This document shows, piece by piece, positions 10,380-19,118 of a stretch of 64,000 nucleotides of DNA (the stretch's first letter is position 1; every line of letters begins with the position of its first letter). Position numbers and translations under genes: made by a program. The notes beneath the pieces were generated by a model. The model had not been told where the DNA came from and searched no databases. It worked only from the letters and a program-made list of their open reading frames with translations. The stretch comes from Pseudomonadota bacterium (GTDB lineage Bacteria; Pseudomonadota; Alphaproteobacteria; Acetobacterales; Acetobacteraceae): the NCBI GenBank assembly GCA_021805565.1, contig JAJZFA010000064.1, positions 46,527 to 110,526 of the forward strand. The letters are read 5' to 3'.

Positions 10380-10856
10380 ATGGCAATATATATGAAATAC
10401 GGCAGCATCAAGGGCGCCGTGACCACCGATGGCTTCAAGGACTGGATCGAATTGAATTCGTTTCAGTGGGGTGTGGGGCGTGGCATTGGTTCCGCCGCAC
10501 GAGGCTCCTCCAACCGGGAGGGATCCGAACCCAGCCTTAGCGAAGTTGTCGTAACCAAAACGATGGACGTATCGTCGAATAATTTGTTTTTAGATGCTGT
10601 CGCCGGAAACATGAATTCCGAGGTAACCATCAAATTCACGACGACGACCAAAAATAAGGTCGAGACCTACCTGACCTACGTAATGACCGATACAGGGCTG
10701 AGCGGTCACAGCTTCTCAAGCGGAGGCGATTTGCCTGGCGAGTCGCTGTCTCTAAACTTCACTAAGATCACCATGACTTTTGATAAAGTCGATGCCGCCG
10801 GCAAGAAAGATCCCAACACCGTAGGCTACGATCTCACGCAAATGAAAACGACCTGA
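10380..10856 (+). CDS. hcp: T6SS inner-tube protein Hcp (TssD)
   Basis: A 158-residue Hcp protein, the hexameric ring that stacks into the expelled tube and can chaperone small effectors. It opens with MAIYMKYGSIKGAVTTDGF and contains SFQWGVGRGIGS, the ring-edge signature of the family, followed by VTKTMDVSS. It ends with YDLTQMKTT, a normal Hcp end with no toxin extension. AAGGAAGG precedes the ATG. A hairpin terminator candidate lies 43 bp after the stop. Confidence 0.96.
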   Translation: MAIYMKYGSIKGAVTTDGFKDWIELNSFQWGVGRGIGSAARGSSNREGSEPSLSEVVVTKTMDVSSNNLFLDAVAGNMNSEVTIKFTTTTKNKVETYLTYVMTDTGLSGHSFSSGGDLPGESLSLNFTKITMTFDKVDAAGKKDPNTVGYDLTQMKTT

Positions 10857-10898
10857 TCGTTCGTCTCGTCCGGCTACGCTAACATTTTTATGGCGCCC

Positions 10899-10930
10899 TA
10901 TCCCTTGCTGGCGTAAGCCAGCCAGGGATA
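10899..10930 (+). terminator. Hairpin between convergent hcp and pppA
   Basis: An inverted repeat TATCCCTTGCTGGC / GCCAGCCAGGGATA with a four-base loop (GTAA) forms a 14-bp stem with one G-T pair. It lies between the ends of hcp (plus) and pppA (minus), so it can serve both directions. The following T-run is weak, so the strength of termination is uncertain. Confidence 0.65.
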
Positions 10931-10977
10931 TTGGCTGCTTTATTGTCCTGACCGAATGGCGACTACGCGCAGCGCAA

Positions 10978-11703
10978 TCAGTGTATTTCGATTATGATAG
11001 CTGTGACATTGTCATCTGCGTTCATCGCCAGGGCCGCCGCGATCAAGGCCTGGGCCGGCGGCACCCCGTGGCTGTCAGCCATCACACTGGCAATATCGCT
11101 CTCCCGCAAGCACTTATATAATCCGTCGCTGCACAGCAGAAACCGGTCGCCCGATTGAATACGGCCGCTGACCTTGTCCAGGACCAATTCATCCACATCG
11201 GCGCCAACAGCCCGCGTGATCACGTTGCTTCTTGGATGAGATTCCGCATCCTCGGGCCGGATCGCGCCGGAGTCTACCAGTTCCTGAACCAGGCTGTGAT
11301 CGTGCGAGACTTGCCGCAGCATTGCATCGCGAAGCATGTAACAGCGTGAATCCCCGGCCCAAAGGCAGGCGTAGTGATCGTTACGCAGGATCAGCACCAC
11401 GATGGTCGAAGCGCCCTGAATGGCCTGATCGCTCTGTTCGGCCATCGACCGCAGCGCATGATGAGTAGCACCGACCTTTAACCGGACCTGCGCCAGAAGT
11501 TCGCTCGCCGGTAAAGACGGCGGAATGGACTCCAGCGCATCGTGCAACATCCCGGCGGCAACCTCTCCACCCTTGTGGCCGCCCGCGCCATCGGCGACCG
11601 CCCATAATCCCTGGTCCGGCCGGTTGACGAACGCGTCTTGATTGTACGGACGTTTAGCGCCCGGATGAGTTGTCGCCCCGGACAAGAACGGCTGTGTCTT
11701 CAT
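10978..11703 (-). CDS. pppA: T6SS-associated PP2C-type protein phosphatase
   Basis: A 241-residue PP2C/Stp1-family Ser/Thr phosphatase. Metal-binding motifs are in place: NQDAF (residues ~21-25), VADGAGGHKGG (~36-46), the GDSRC block, LCSDGLY and the final DDNVTAIIIEI. In T6SS loci this enzyme (PppA/TagG) reverses phosphorylation of Fha or TssL made by the PpkA kinase and so turns firing off. It is the last gene of the right arm, 55 bp after tagF. A matching kinase gene is present at 25150-27063, so the switch is complete within the window. Confidence 0.92.
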   Translation of the reverse strand: MKTQPFLSGATTHPGAKRPYNQDAFVNRPDQGLWAVADGAGGHKGGEVAAGMLHDALESIPPSLPASELLAQVRLKVGATHHALRSMAEQSDQAIQGASTIVVLILRNDHYACLWAGDSRCYMLRDAMLRQVSHDHSLVQELVDSGAIRPEDAESHPRSNVITRAVGADVDELVLDKVSGRIQSGDRFLLCSDGLYKCLRESDIASVMADSHGVPPAQALIAAALAMNADDNVTAIIIEIH

Positions 11704-11758
11704 CTCAGCGCTCCTTCGGCGTTATCATTGTCCCAACAACGACTGTTTCGCACGAAAT

Positions 11759-12340
11759 TTAATCGGCTAGCGACGCAAGTCCCATCATTTCCAGGTAATC
11801 GTCCGCATCCGGCAATCCGGACCATGTCTTGCGCACTGGGGCGAGACGCGGCGACCCTTCCGTCCACCATTCCGATTGCCCAGAATCCGGCCGCGCGGCG
11901 CCGAGATCGGGCGCCAGAAGCATCGCCATAATTCTGTCTGGATCGAGGTCCTGCTCCAGCGCCGCCCGTCCCGCATCCTCGCAACGATCCAGCCACGCAT
12001 CGACCGGAGCACCGACGGGCAATCCAGGCCCATCATGCACTACCGCGAACGTCAACGGAAAATACCGTCCTGCCCGATCCACGCTCGGCATCGTCAGTCC
12101 CAGCACCGCAGACGTCCCGCACAGGCCCGGCGGAAGGCCGAACCGCCAGACTGGTGCTTCCAAAAACGCCGGCAGCCAGGCCGCCCCGGCGCGGTCTTTG
12201 CCGGTGCTCATCACGCCTGATAGCCAGCCATCCCAGGCATCGACGAAATCGCGCGGAAGGCCGAACCGCACGAAATCGCCGCGTGCCGGCACTTTGCCGT
12301 AAAAACCCGTCGCGATGGCTTGTGTCACAGCCCCGGACAT
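11759..12340 (-). CDS. tagF: T6SS post-translational repressor TagF (ImpM family)
   Basis: A 193-residue TagF_N/ImpM protein. It begins with the typical FYGKVPARGDFVRFGLP segment, followed by AWDGWLSGVM and a W-rich mid-section (PVWRFGLPPGLCG), then RYFPLTFA. TagF represses T6SS assembly by a route parallel to the phosphorylation switch. In A. tumefaciens a fused TagF-PppA protein exists; here the two are separate adjacent genes. Its start overlaps the end of tssM by 16 bp. Confidence 0.92.
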   Translation of the reverse strand: MSGAVTQAIATGFYGKVPARGDFVRFGLPRDFVDAWDGWLSGVMSTGKDRAGAAWLPAFLEAPVWRFGLPPGLCGTSAVLGLTMPSVDRAGRYFPLTFAVVHDGPGLPVGAPVDAWLDRCEDAGRAALEQDLDPDRIMAMLLAPDLGAARPDSGQSEWWTEGSPRLAPVRKTWSGLPDADDYLEMMGLASLAD

Positions 12341-15300
12341 TTGAAGTCGCGCAGAACGCCTGGTGCGAATGGATTAAGCACCGATCCAGCCTGGATTTCG
12401 AACACCGCTTTCCGGTCGCCGAGGTTGAACGTCAAGGTGTAGCGATCGGCCGAACCGGCCTGTTGCAAAGTGCCCTGGCCGAACAGCCTGAACAACGCCC
12501 ACGGTCCATTGGACTGCAACACCGGCGGACCGCTGGACGGCGGCGGATCGAATACAAGACGCGCACTGTTCATGCGGTTCGGACCCGGCCAGGTGACGGA
12601 GATACCGCGCAACGGACCGTGCGCGTACACCAGCGTTGTGCCGTCGAAATCCAGCGTGACCTGTTTGGCTCCGTTATCGACGGACACCGGTTGGATGTCG
12701 AAGCGCACGGTCGGCTGGGCACCGCCCGCACCGAAGAACAGATCGCGGATCGCGGCGGCGCGCTGAAATTGCGCCAGATCGCCTGGCGACACCGGCGGTG
12801 CGACGCCGGCCACGGGTTGCGCCTTCCACACCGAACCGGACGTATCGACGAAGGGGCGTAGTTGGGTGGTGAAGAACTGGTCGAGTAAGCCGTTCGGTGC
12901 GAACAGGCGGCCGAAGTCATCCAGCGGGATGTCATTCGGCGATGACCCGGTGAACGGATACCGTCCAGCCACTGCCTGCTTGCACAGAGAAGCCGGGCCA
13001 CCGGGGGCATTGAATGCCTCGGCCGCGCCCTTCTTGGCCCCGCCGCTCCGTAGCGTATTGCCGCTGCCCGAAATGACCTGCACCCAGCGTTGAACCGGGT
13101 CCGGTGCGCGGGATGCCTCCGCCTGTAGCAACTGTGCCGGATCGGCCCCGCCAGCGGGCGGTGCCGCGCCTTGCGCACTGTTGGCCAACTGCGCGAGTTG
13201 CTGCTGTAAGTCGTTCATCAGCTTCAGGATAAGGTCGATCGGTGCGCCTGGCCCCTTGCCGACATACGCGATCAGCGGCGCGAAATGGGCTTCGACCGCG
13301 GTGCCGGGCGGTTCGGCTGGCGCGGCGGCCGACGCGAAAACGTTTTGTAAGCGGGCACCCGCGGCGTTGGCGGCGGCCGCAACCGCACCGGCCGCCGCTT
13401 TCGCAGGGTCGGCCGGCGGCGGAACCGTCAACGCAAGCTGATGCACCATGCCGGTCAGCAAATCGCGCATCGGCGACTGCGGCGACGACAGAATATACAT
13501 CGTTTGCGCCGCCTGTTGAATCGACCCCAGCGGTTCGACGTCGATATCGGCGATCAGCCCGTCCCATGTCCGGATGTAATCGTCGGAATACAGTTTGATG
13601 ACGTCGTTGGATAACGACAGGGCCTGCGGACTATTGGGATCGACCTCCACTTGCTTGCCAAGCACCCAGCTTTCGCTGGCCGCCTGCCGTGTCGCGGCGG
13701 GCAGTTGCGGCAGCAATACCTTGTAGAGGCCGTCAACCGTGAAGAATCCGGGAATACCATCGGTCATCGGCTGACCGGACCGGCGATGAAAGACGCGAAC
13801 ACCGGATGAACCGGCTGCATCGCCGGGACGCCATTGCGGCAGAGCCGCCGCCTGCGGCGAGCGCCGAATGGCACCGTAAACCCGGTCGGCCAGGGAAATC
13901 CGGCTGAACGTGCGCTGGGCATCCTCGATCAAAGCACCGTCCAGCGGCACTTTCGGCAACCGTCCCTCCAGTAGCGCGGCCAGGTGGGATTCCAACTGGC
14001 TGCGCGTATCGACCGCGGCGGGTCCGCGAAACGTCGCCTGCCAGTCGAAATGCATCCATTCCTTGATCAGACCGGGATCGAGCGGACCGAGCGAACCGAG
14101 TTCCAAATAGACGCGGGTGGCTTCATAGAGAAAGACCGGCTGGTTAAAGTTCTGCCGCATCTGACTTTCGAGCCGGAGAATCAGCCGCGGCAGCAGGATG
14201 TTTTCCAAAGCATGGCGATAGACGATACGCGATGCTGCTTCCAGCTTGCCGGTTTGCGACAGACCGGGAAACCACTGACCGGCCGGCACGAATCCGCCGG
14301 CGCCATAGGGGAGTGCGCGCGCCTGATCGAGCAGGGGCAGGATGCTCGCAAGATCGGAATCGCGAACGGGATCGAGCGGGAGCGTCTGCGCGGCGGCGGT
14401 GTAGGCGGCCAGCGCGGTATTGGCCTGCGCGATGGCGGCCATGTTCGCGGAGCGGGTTTGCAGCAATGCCGCAATACCGCCGCCGGCCACGATCAAGGCC
14501 AACGCCGCGGCGCCGGCGCGTAGCAGATATTTCCGCCGGACGGCCCTGGGATCGCGTGCCACCAGCATCGATTCGCCAAAGATGACATCCTTCAGCAGCC
14601 GGGTCAGGAAGTAACTGCGGCCCTTTTCCGGCACCAGCGACGCAGCCCGCAACTGGTCGATACCGAAGCTGCGGGCCATCGTGGCCGTCAGACGATCGAC
14701 CGGTGTGCCTTCCTGGGTGCCAGAGGTGAAATACACACCGCGCAGCAGCGGCGCCGCATCCAGCCTCGACGCACCGAACGCTTCGGCGACGAAATCCGCT
14801 AACGGGCCCTGCAAACTGGCCATTTGAGCCGGGAACCCCGCAATCGGCACCCGGCGGTCGGCCCCGCGTTCGGCGTTCAGGCGATCGATCGTCCGGTCGT
14901 TCAATCGCTGAAGCAGCAGATCGTATTCGCCGCGGAACGCACCCGCGGGTCCGGATTCGGACTCGGCCAGCGGGAACGTTACGCCCCAGACCTGACCCAT
15001 TTTTTCGCGGTCCAGATCGCTGAAGAAGTCGGTGAAGCCATCGACCAGATCGACCTTGGTGAACAGGGCGTAAACCGGAATCCTGACACCTAGCTGTTCG
15101 TAAACCTCTTTGATCCGGCGGCGGATGGTGGCGGCGTGAACCGACCGTTCGGCCGCGCTGGATCCGCCGATGCTCCGTTCCGGCTGCGCGGCGTCCTGCA
15201 GCGCGAACACCACGATCAATCCGTTCAGCGGCTGGCGCGCGCGCGTCCGCTTCAGCAGGGCCAGGAACGCATCCCAGCCGGCGCGATCCACCGCCGAATC

Positions 15301-15849
15301 CTCCTGGGTGGTATAGCGGCCGGCGGTATCGATCATCACGGCATTGTCGGTGAACCACCAGTCGCACATGCGTGTGCCGCCAAATCCGGCTACTTTCTGG
15401 CCCAGTTCGGCCGCCAGCGGGAAGGACAGGCCGGCGTTCAGCAACGCCGTGGTTTTGCCTGTGCCCGGTGGCCCGACGATGGCATACCAGGGTTGTTCGT
15501 ACAGATAACCGCGCGATCCGGACGCTTTTTTCAACAGGGTGAGCGCTGCCAGCAGTTTCTGGCGCATCGCCGCGGCTTCCTCGGCGGAGGCGGCGGCGGC
15601 CGGATCGGGCGCCGGACCGGCGACACCCTCGACAAGTGCGGTTTCCTTGCGCTTTCGGCGCCGGTCAAGCAGCAGGTTCACCCCCGCCCACAGCAGGATC
15701 ATGACCGCGATCAGCGCACCGCGGGCGATCCAGCTTTCCAGCAGCGTCAGGAATGGGCCGAACCACCAGACCAGCAGCGATAACAGCACGACGCCGATGA
15801 AGGTCAGGAACCAGCGCGAACCCAGAAACCGGAGAATGGCCCGCATCAT
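12325..15849 (-). CDS. tssM: T6SS membrane-complex ATPase-like protein TssM (IcmF)
   Basis: An 1174-residue IcmF-family inner-membrane protein. Two hydrophobic helices lie at about residues 13-35 and 43-62 and a third near 447-465. Between them is the cytoplasmic domain with Walker A GPPGTGKT at 126-133, so this TssM keeps the nucleotide-binding motif that some homologues lack. The periplasmic part includes a low-complexity Ala/Pro stretch (~830-870 and ~925-945) and ends in the IcmF C-terminal beta domain (WPGP.RM.SARLVFD... GPWALFRLF). It spans the envelope with TssL and TssJ. Its start overlaps the tssL stop as ATGA. Confidence 0.95.
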   Translation of the reverse strand: MMRAILRFLGSRWFLTFIGVVLLSLLVWWFGPFLTLLESWIARGALIAVMILLWAGVNLLLDRRRKRKETALVEGVAGPAPDPAAAASAEEAAAMRQKLLAALTLLKKASGSRGYLYEQPWYAIVGPPGTGKTTALLNAGLSFPLAAELGQKVAGFGGTRMCDWWFTDNAVMIDTAGRYTTQEDSAVDRAGWDAFLALLKRTRARQPLNGLIVVFALQDAAQPERSIGGSSAAERSVHAATIRRRIKEVYEQLGVRIPVYALFTKVDLVDGFTDFFSDLDREKMGQVWGVTFPLAESESGPAGAFRGEYDLLLQRLNDRTIDRLNAERGADRRVPIAGFPAQMASLQGPLADFVAEAFGASRLDAAPLLRGVYFTSGTQEGTPVDRLTATMARSFGIDQLRAASLVPEKGRSYFLTRLLKDVIFGESMLVARDPRAVRRKYLLRAGAAALALIVAGGGIAALLQTRSANMAAIAQANTALAAYTAAAQTLPLDPVRDSDLASILPLLDQARALPYGAGGFVPAGQWFPGLSQTGKLEAASRIVYRHALENILLPRLILRLESQMRQNFNQPVFLYEATRVYLELGSLGPLDPGLIKEWMHFDWQATFRGPAAVDTRSQLESHLAALLEGRLPKVPLDGALIEDAQRTFSRISLADRVYGAIRRSPQAAALPQWRPGDAAGSSGVRVFHRRSGQPMTDGIPGFFTVDGLYKVLLPQLPAATRQAASESWVLGKQVEVDPNSPQALSLSNDVIKLYSDDYIRTWDGLIADIDVEPLGSIQQAAQTMYILSSPQSPMRDLLTGMVHQLALTVPPPADPAKAAAGAVAAAANAAGARLQNVFASAAAPAEPPGTAVEAHFAPLIAYVGKGPGAPIDLILKLMNDLQQQLAQLANSAQGAAPPAGGADPAQLLQAEASRAPDPVQRWVQVISGSGNTLRSGGAKKGAAEAFNAPGGPASLCKQAVAGRYPFTGSSPNDIPLDDFGRLFAPNGLLDQFFTTQLRPFVDTSGSVWKAQPVAGVAPPVSPGDLAQFQRAAAIRDLFFGAGGAQPTVRFDIQPVSVDNGAKQVTLDFDGTTLVYAHGPLRGISVTWPGPNRMNSARLVFDPPPSSGPPVLQSNGPWALFRLFGQGTLQQAGSADRYTLTFNLGDRKAVFEIQAGSVLNPFAPGVLRDFKCPGL

Positions 15850-17249
15850 CGATCCTGCCTGTGCAATACGACTTCGATCCGGCGGTTCTCATCGCGCCCG
15901 TCCGCCGTGGTGTTGGACGCGATCGGATCGGCGTCGGCGCGTCCTTCGGCGGCGATGCGTCCCGGCTCGTTCAAGGCGCGGGCGATGATCGCGGCGGCGG
16001 CCTCGGCCCGCACCTTCGACAACTGATAATTGGACGGAAACTGTACCGTGTGGATGGGCTGATTATCGGTATAGCCGATGACCTGCACAGACCCTTTCTC
16101 GACCTTCAGGGCCTGTCCGATCCGTTCCAGCAGGTGCACGTAGTTTGGCGCGACGGTGCCACTGCCAGACCCGAACATGCCGCGATTGCGAATCCGCACC
16201 ACAGGCATCGCATGATCGCCGATGACGGTGACCAGTCCCTGATCGATCTCCGGCTTTAGAAAGACATAAAGCGGTTCGGGTGCGGCAACCACCGGCGGTG
16301 GCGGCGGTGGCCGAACCGGCGCGGAGCGGACGATCTGGGGCAACTGCGCTAATGGCGAGCCGAGCATCTGGCCGAATGTCGCGTCAGATGCGGCATTCAG
16401 GCTTGTGGACAGAAAAATGAACAATCCGCCAATCAGCGTCAGCGCGGCGGCGCCTGTCACCCAGGTCGGCACCACGGCTCGGGGCGGCACATAGGGTGCG
16501 TTGACGCCCTGCCAATGCGGCGACAGGGCGGGATCGGGCGCAGGGCGCTGGCCGGCGATAACCGTGTATAGTTCTTGCCGTTTGCGGTCCAAGGCGGCCA
16601 TCGGACGCGAATCGACGCGTAATTCTCCGAGAAAACCAAGGCTAAGGCATAGATACATCAGTTCCAGCAGCGGCCGTTCGGTTCCCGGGCTTCGCATGGC
16701 CTCGGCCATCAGGCGGAAAAACCCCACCCCCGCCTGAATGCCTTCGTAACCACGGACGCCTTCGCGGAAACCCGCCACCAAAGGACGCGATGCCCACTGG
16801 CCGTCCCGCCCCCATTCGGTGTTCTGGGCCACGTCGTCGAGGCTGGCGCATAATATATAGCGTGCCTTCAAAACCTGTTCGCGGCCGATATTCGCCTTCA
16901 GGGCGTCTTGCTCGAACGCGCGGATTCGCTGCAGGGTCCGTTCCCGCAGATCGGCGGGATTGGGCTGCGAATAGGTGCGCGCCAGCCGGCCGATCAGGGC
17001 AAGCAACGGACCGGCTGCCGCGACCAGCGGATTAACACCGAGGATAACCGGTTCCACATCGCCCACGGTCTGGGCTTGTGCCCGAACCGGTGCCGGACCG
17101 CGTGCCGGTCCAGTCTGGGATGGAACGGCTGGAGCGCCATCGGCGAACGGATCGGCTGCCGGTTGCGATGGTGCTGCCGAACGCCGGCCGCCCGGGGCCG
17201 GGCGAATAACGGTTCTGTCGCTGTCCTCGTCGAAAGGATTGTCGCTCAT
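15846..17249 (-). CDS. tssL: T6SS membrane protein TssL with C-terminal OmpA domain
   Basis: A 467-residue DotU/ImpK protein fused to an OmpA/MotB-like peptidoglycan-binding domain (extended TssL). Residues 1-60 are acidic and Pro-rich. The DotU domain holds ARYILCASLDDVAQNTEWG, and one transmembrane helix (LTLIGGLFIFLSTSL) follows at about 275. A Pro-rich linker leads to the OmpA part, with VIGYTDNQP, LSKVRAEAAA, ADADPIASN and ENRRIEVVL. The OmpA domain can anchor the complex to the cell wall. I prefer the ATG at 17249, which overlaps the tssK stop as ATGA, to the upstream one at 17264. Confidence 0.94.
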   Translation of the reverse strand: MSDNPFDEDSDRTVIRPAPGGRRSAAPSQPAADPFADGAPAVPSQTGPARGPAPVRAQAQTVGDVEPVILGVNPLVAAAGPLLALIGRLARTYSQPNPADLRERTLQRIRAFEQDALKANIGREQVLKARYILCASLDDVAQNTEWGRDGQWASRPLVAGFREGVRGYEGIQAGVGFFRLMAEAMRSPGTERPLLELMYLCLSLGFLGELRVDSRPMAALDRKRQELYTVIAGQRPAPDPALSPHWQGVNAPYVPPRAVVPTWVTGAAALTLIGGLFIFLSTSLNAASDATFGQMLGSPLAQLPQIVRSAPVRPPPPPPVVAAPEPLYVFLKPEIDQGLVTVIGDHAMPVVRIRNRGMFGSGSGTVAPNYVHLLERIGQALKVEKGSVQVIGYTDNQPIHTVQFPSNYQLSKVRAEAAAAIIARALNEPGRIAAEGRADADPIASNTTADGRDENRRIEVVLHRQDR

Positions 17250-18568
17250 CCGCGGATCGCCCACAGTTCAAGCCGTAAATTCGGAAAATCGCCCGCCACA
17301 TGGATGGCGAAGCCGCCGGAATTCTGCATCTGCTGCCAGTGCGGACTGGACCGATCGAATTCGAAATAACTCGCGCCGGCGTAGAACGGAAGCTGGCGCG
17401 GCGCCACCGGCAGCGCCCGGACGGCGATTCCGGGCAAGGCGGCGTTCACCAGGTCGCGGATTTGTTCGACCGCGCCAATTTTCACCTGCGACGGAAAGGT
17501 CCGCCGCAGCGTCTCGGTCGGCATGTCGCACTGAGCGGTCAGCACGAAGCTCGACGCGCGCAAGATAGACCGGTCGCTGATAGGCCCCACTCGCACGCCG
17601 TGGCGCGGTTCGCGCAGCGGGATAGGGATTGCCGTCTGTTCCAGCACCGCCGACAGCGCCCGCCGCAAATCGGCGATCACCGGTGCCAGGCTGCGTTGCA
17701 GATCGTCGTGACGATAGGCGGGATATTTCGTCGGCCGCCGCGTTTCCAGAAATGTGGCGAACTCACCGGCCATTTGCACCAGTGTAGTGTAGAGCGATTC
17801 GGGGTGAATGTTGCCAGAATCGCTCCAGTGCCCCAGCACGTTCTGCCAACCGTTGATCGACTGCAACAGCAGGAAATCGGCGACCTGCGCGACGCCGGTT
17901 TGTCCGGGAGCGGTCATGCGCGCGGCCAGGGCCTCGCCGCGCTGGTTCAACATGCCGGCCAGTTCGCTGACCAGTCCGGACAACGGCAATGCGGCCGAAC
18001 AGACCAACGACGGTGGAATCCAACGCTCGTCCAAAACAATCCGGCGATCGGCCGTGACCTCCGTGATCCGCGCAAGGGCGATGCACAGGTACCCAGCGCG
18101 CTCCTCGCTTTCCAGCAGATAGCGCATGTTCAGCCGCCCGATCTGCAGGTCCGCGGGCTGTGGCGAAGCAGACTGTGTGTCGTATGCTTCAAAGGGATGG
18201 GCGCGATAGCGTCCGGGGGTTGCGTCGTCGCCGACTTCCACAGCGCCGTCCTGGCGGATGGGCAATCCCAGAAAGACCAGGACATTGCGCGCGTTTTCCG
18301 GCACATCCAGCGGGGTTGGGTGATCCGCCTCGCCTGGCAGCGAGAACGGCGTGCCGTCCTCGAAGACACCGGCGGCTCTGGCGAGCGCGAACCGGCCCGC
18401 CGCCAAAAGATCGCGGTTGAGCGCGTAGTCCAGTAAGCCCCAGGGGTGCGGCCGAAGCGATTGCACCCACCCGCGCACGAACTGTTCGGCCCAGCGATCC
18501 TGTTGCTGGAAATGCTGGGTACGCAGGAACATCCCTTCCTGCCAGACCACGCGGTTGGTCCAGCTCAT
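17246..18568 (-). CDS. tssK: T6SS baseplate subunit TssK
   Basis: A 440-residue VasE/ImpJ protein that links the baseplate to the TssJLM membrane complex. It starts with the hallmark VVWQEGMFLRTQHFQQQDRW and contains VQSLRPHPWG and the family-typical IRDLVNAALPGIAVRALPVAPRQLPFYAGAS-like shoulder-neck region near 380-410. The end, FEFDRSSPHWQQM then FAIHVAGDFPNLRLELWAI, matches the TssK head. The length is normal. A 91-bp gap separates it from tssJ, and its stop overlaps the tssL start. Confidence 0.95.
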   Translation of the reverse strand: MSWTNRVVWQEGMFLRTQHFQQQDRWAEQFVRGWVQSLRPHPWGLLDYALNRDLLAAGRFALARAAGVFEDGTPFSLPGEADHPTPLDVPENARNVLVFLGLPIRQDGAVEVGDDATPGRYRAHPFEAYDTQSASPQPADLQIGRLNMRYLLESEERAGYLCIALARITEVTADRRIVLDERWIPPSLVCSAALPLSGLVSELAGMLNQRGEALAARMTAPGQTGVAQVADFLLLQSINGWQNVLGHWSDSGNIHPESLYTTLVQMAGEFATFLETRRPTKYPAYRHDDLQRSLAPVIADLRRALSAVLEQTAIPIPLREPRHGVRVGPISDRSILRASSFVLTAQCDMPTETLRRTFPSQVKIGAVEQIRDLVNAALPGIAVRALPVAPRQLPFYAGASYFEFDRSSPHWQQMQNSGGFAIHVAGDFPNLRLELWAIRG

Positions 18569-18659
18569 GGGTCAATGCCTCCCCGCATGTTCGTCATTGC
18601 GCTTTCGCCCATCGTTGGCCCGAATCGGGGTAAAGGGTGAAGTGGCACATAGCCCCGGC

Positions 18660-19118
18660 TCAGTGCGCGGGTTTCAGTGTCACGGCCAGCGGGCCGATAT
18701 CGGCGGCCAGCTTCGTCGCGCCGCTGCTGGCGATCGGGGCGTCGGCCCGCCATTGCGCGTGGTCGATGTCGCGGTACAGCGCGGTGATCCCGATCGCCGA
18801 CACGCCTGGTTTCGGTGCTATTTTCAGTGTCTTCGTTTCAGACGGAATCAACACGAATTCCTGCGATCCGGCGTCGTCAGCCCCCAATGTCTGCTGTTCC
18901 CGGTCGATCAGGGCGTACACATCGGCGCGTTCGAATTTAGCCGTCGCGTTCAATTGAAAAACCCGCACGGCGACGGGGGACGCTACACCGTTGGCATCCT
19001 TGTTCTGCGCGGCGCTGGCGGCGATGACAATGGTGACTTCCGGCGGTGGCGGGGGTGGCGACCCACATTGGGTCAACAGCAAACCGGTACACAGAAACCA
19101 GTGGCGCGAAGGCGTCAT
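18660..19118 (-). CDS. tssJ: T6SS outer-membrane lipoprotein TssJ
   Basis: A 152-residue SciN/VasD lipoprotein. The signal peptide ends in LLTQC (Cys18), giving a lipid-anchored N-terminus, followed by a run of prolines and then the beta-sandwich with VAVRVFQLNATAKFERADVYAL and a C-terminal PLAVTLKPAH. TssJ anchors the TssM periplasmic domain to the outer membrane. Its ATG overlaps the fha stop as ATGA. The type VI lipoprotein assignment is firm from the L..F..ADVYAL signature and the context. Confidence 0.92.
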   Translation of the reverse strand: MTPSRHWFLCTGLLLTQCGSPPPPPPEVTIVIAASAAQNKDANGVASPVAVRVFQLNATAKFERADVYALIDREQQTLGADDAGSQEFVLIPSETKTLKIAPKPGVSAIGITALYRDIDHAQWRADAPIASSGATKLAADIGPLAVTLKPAH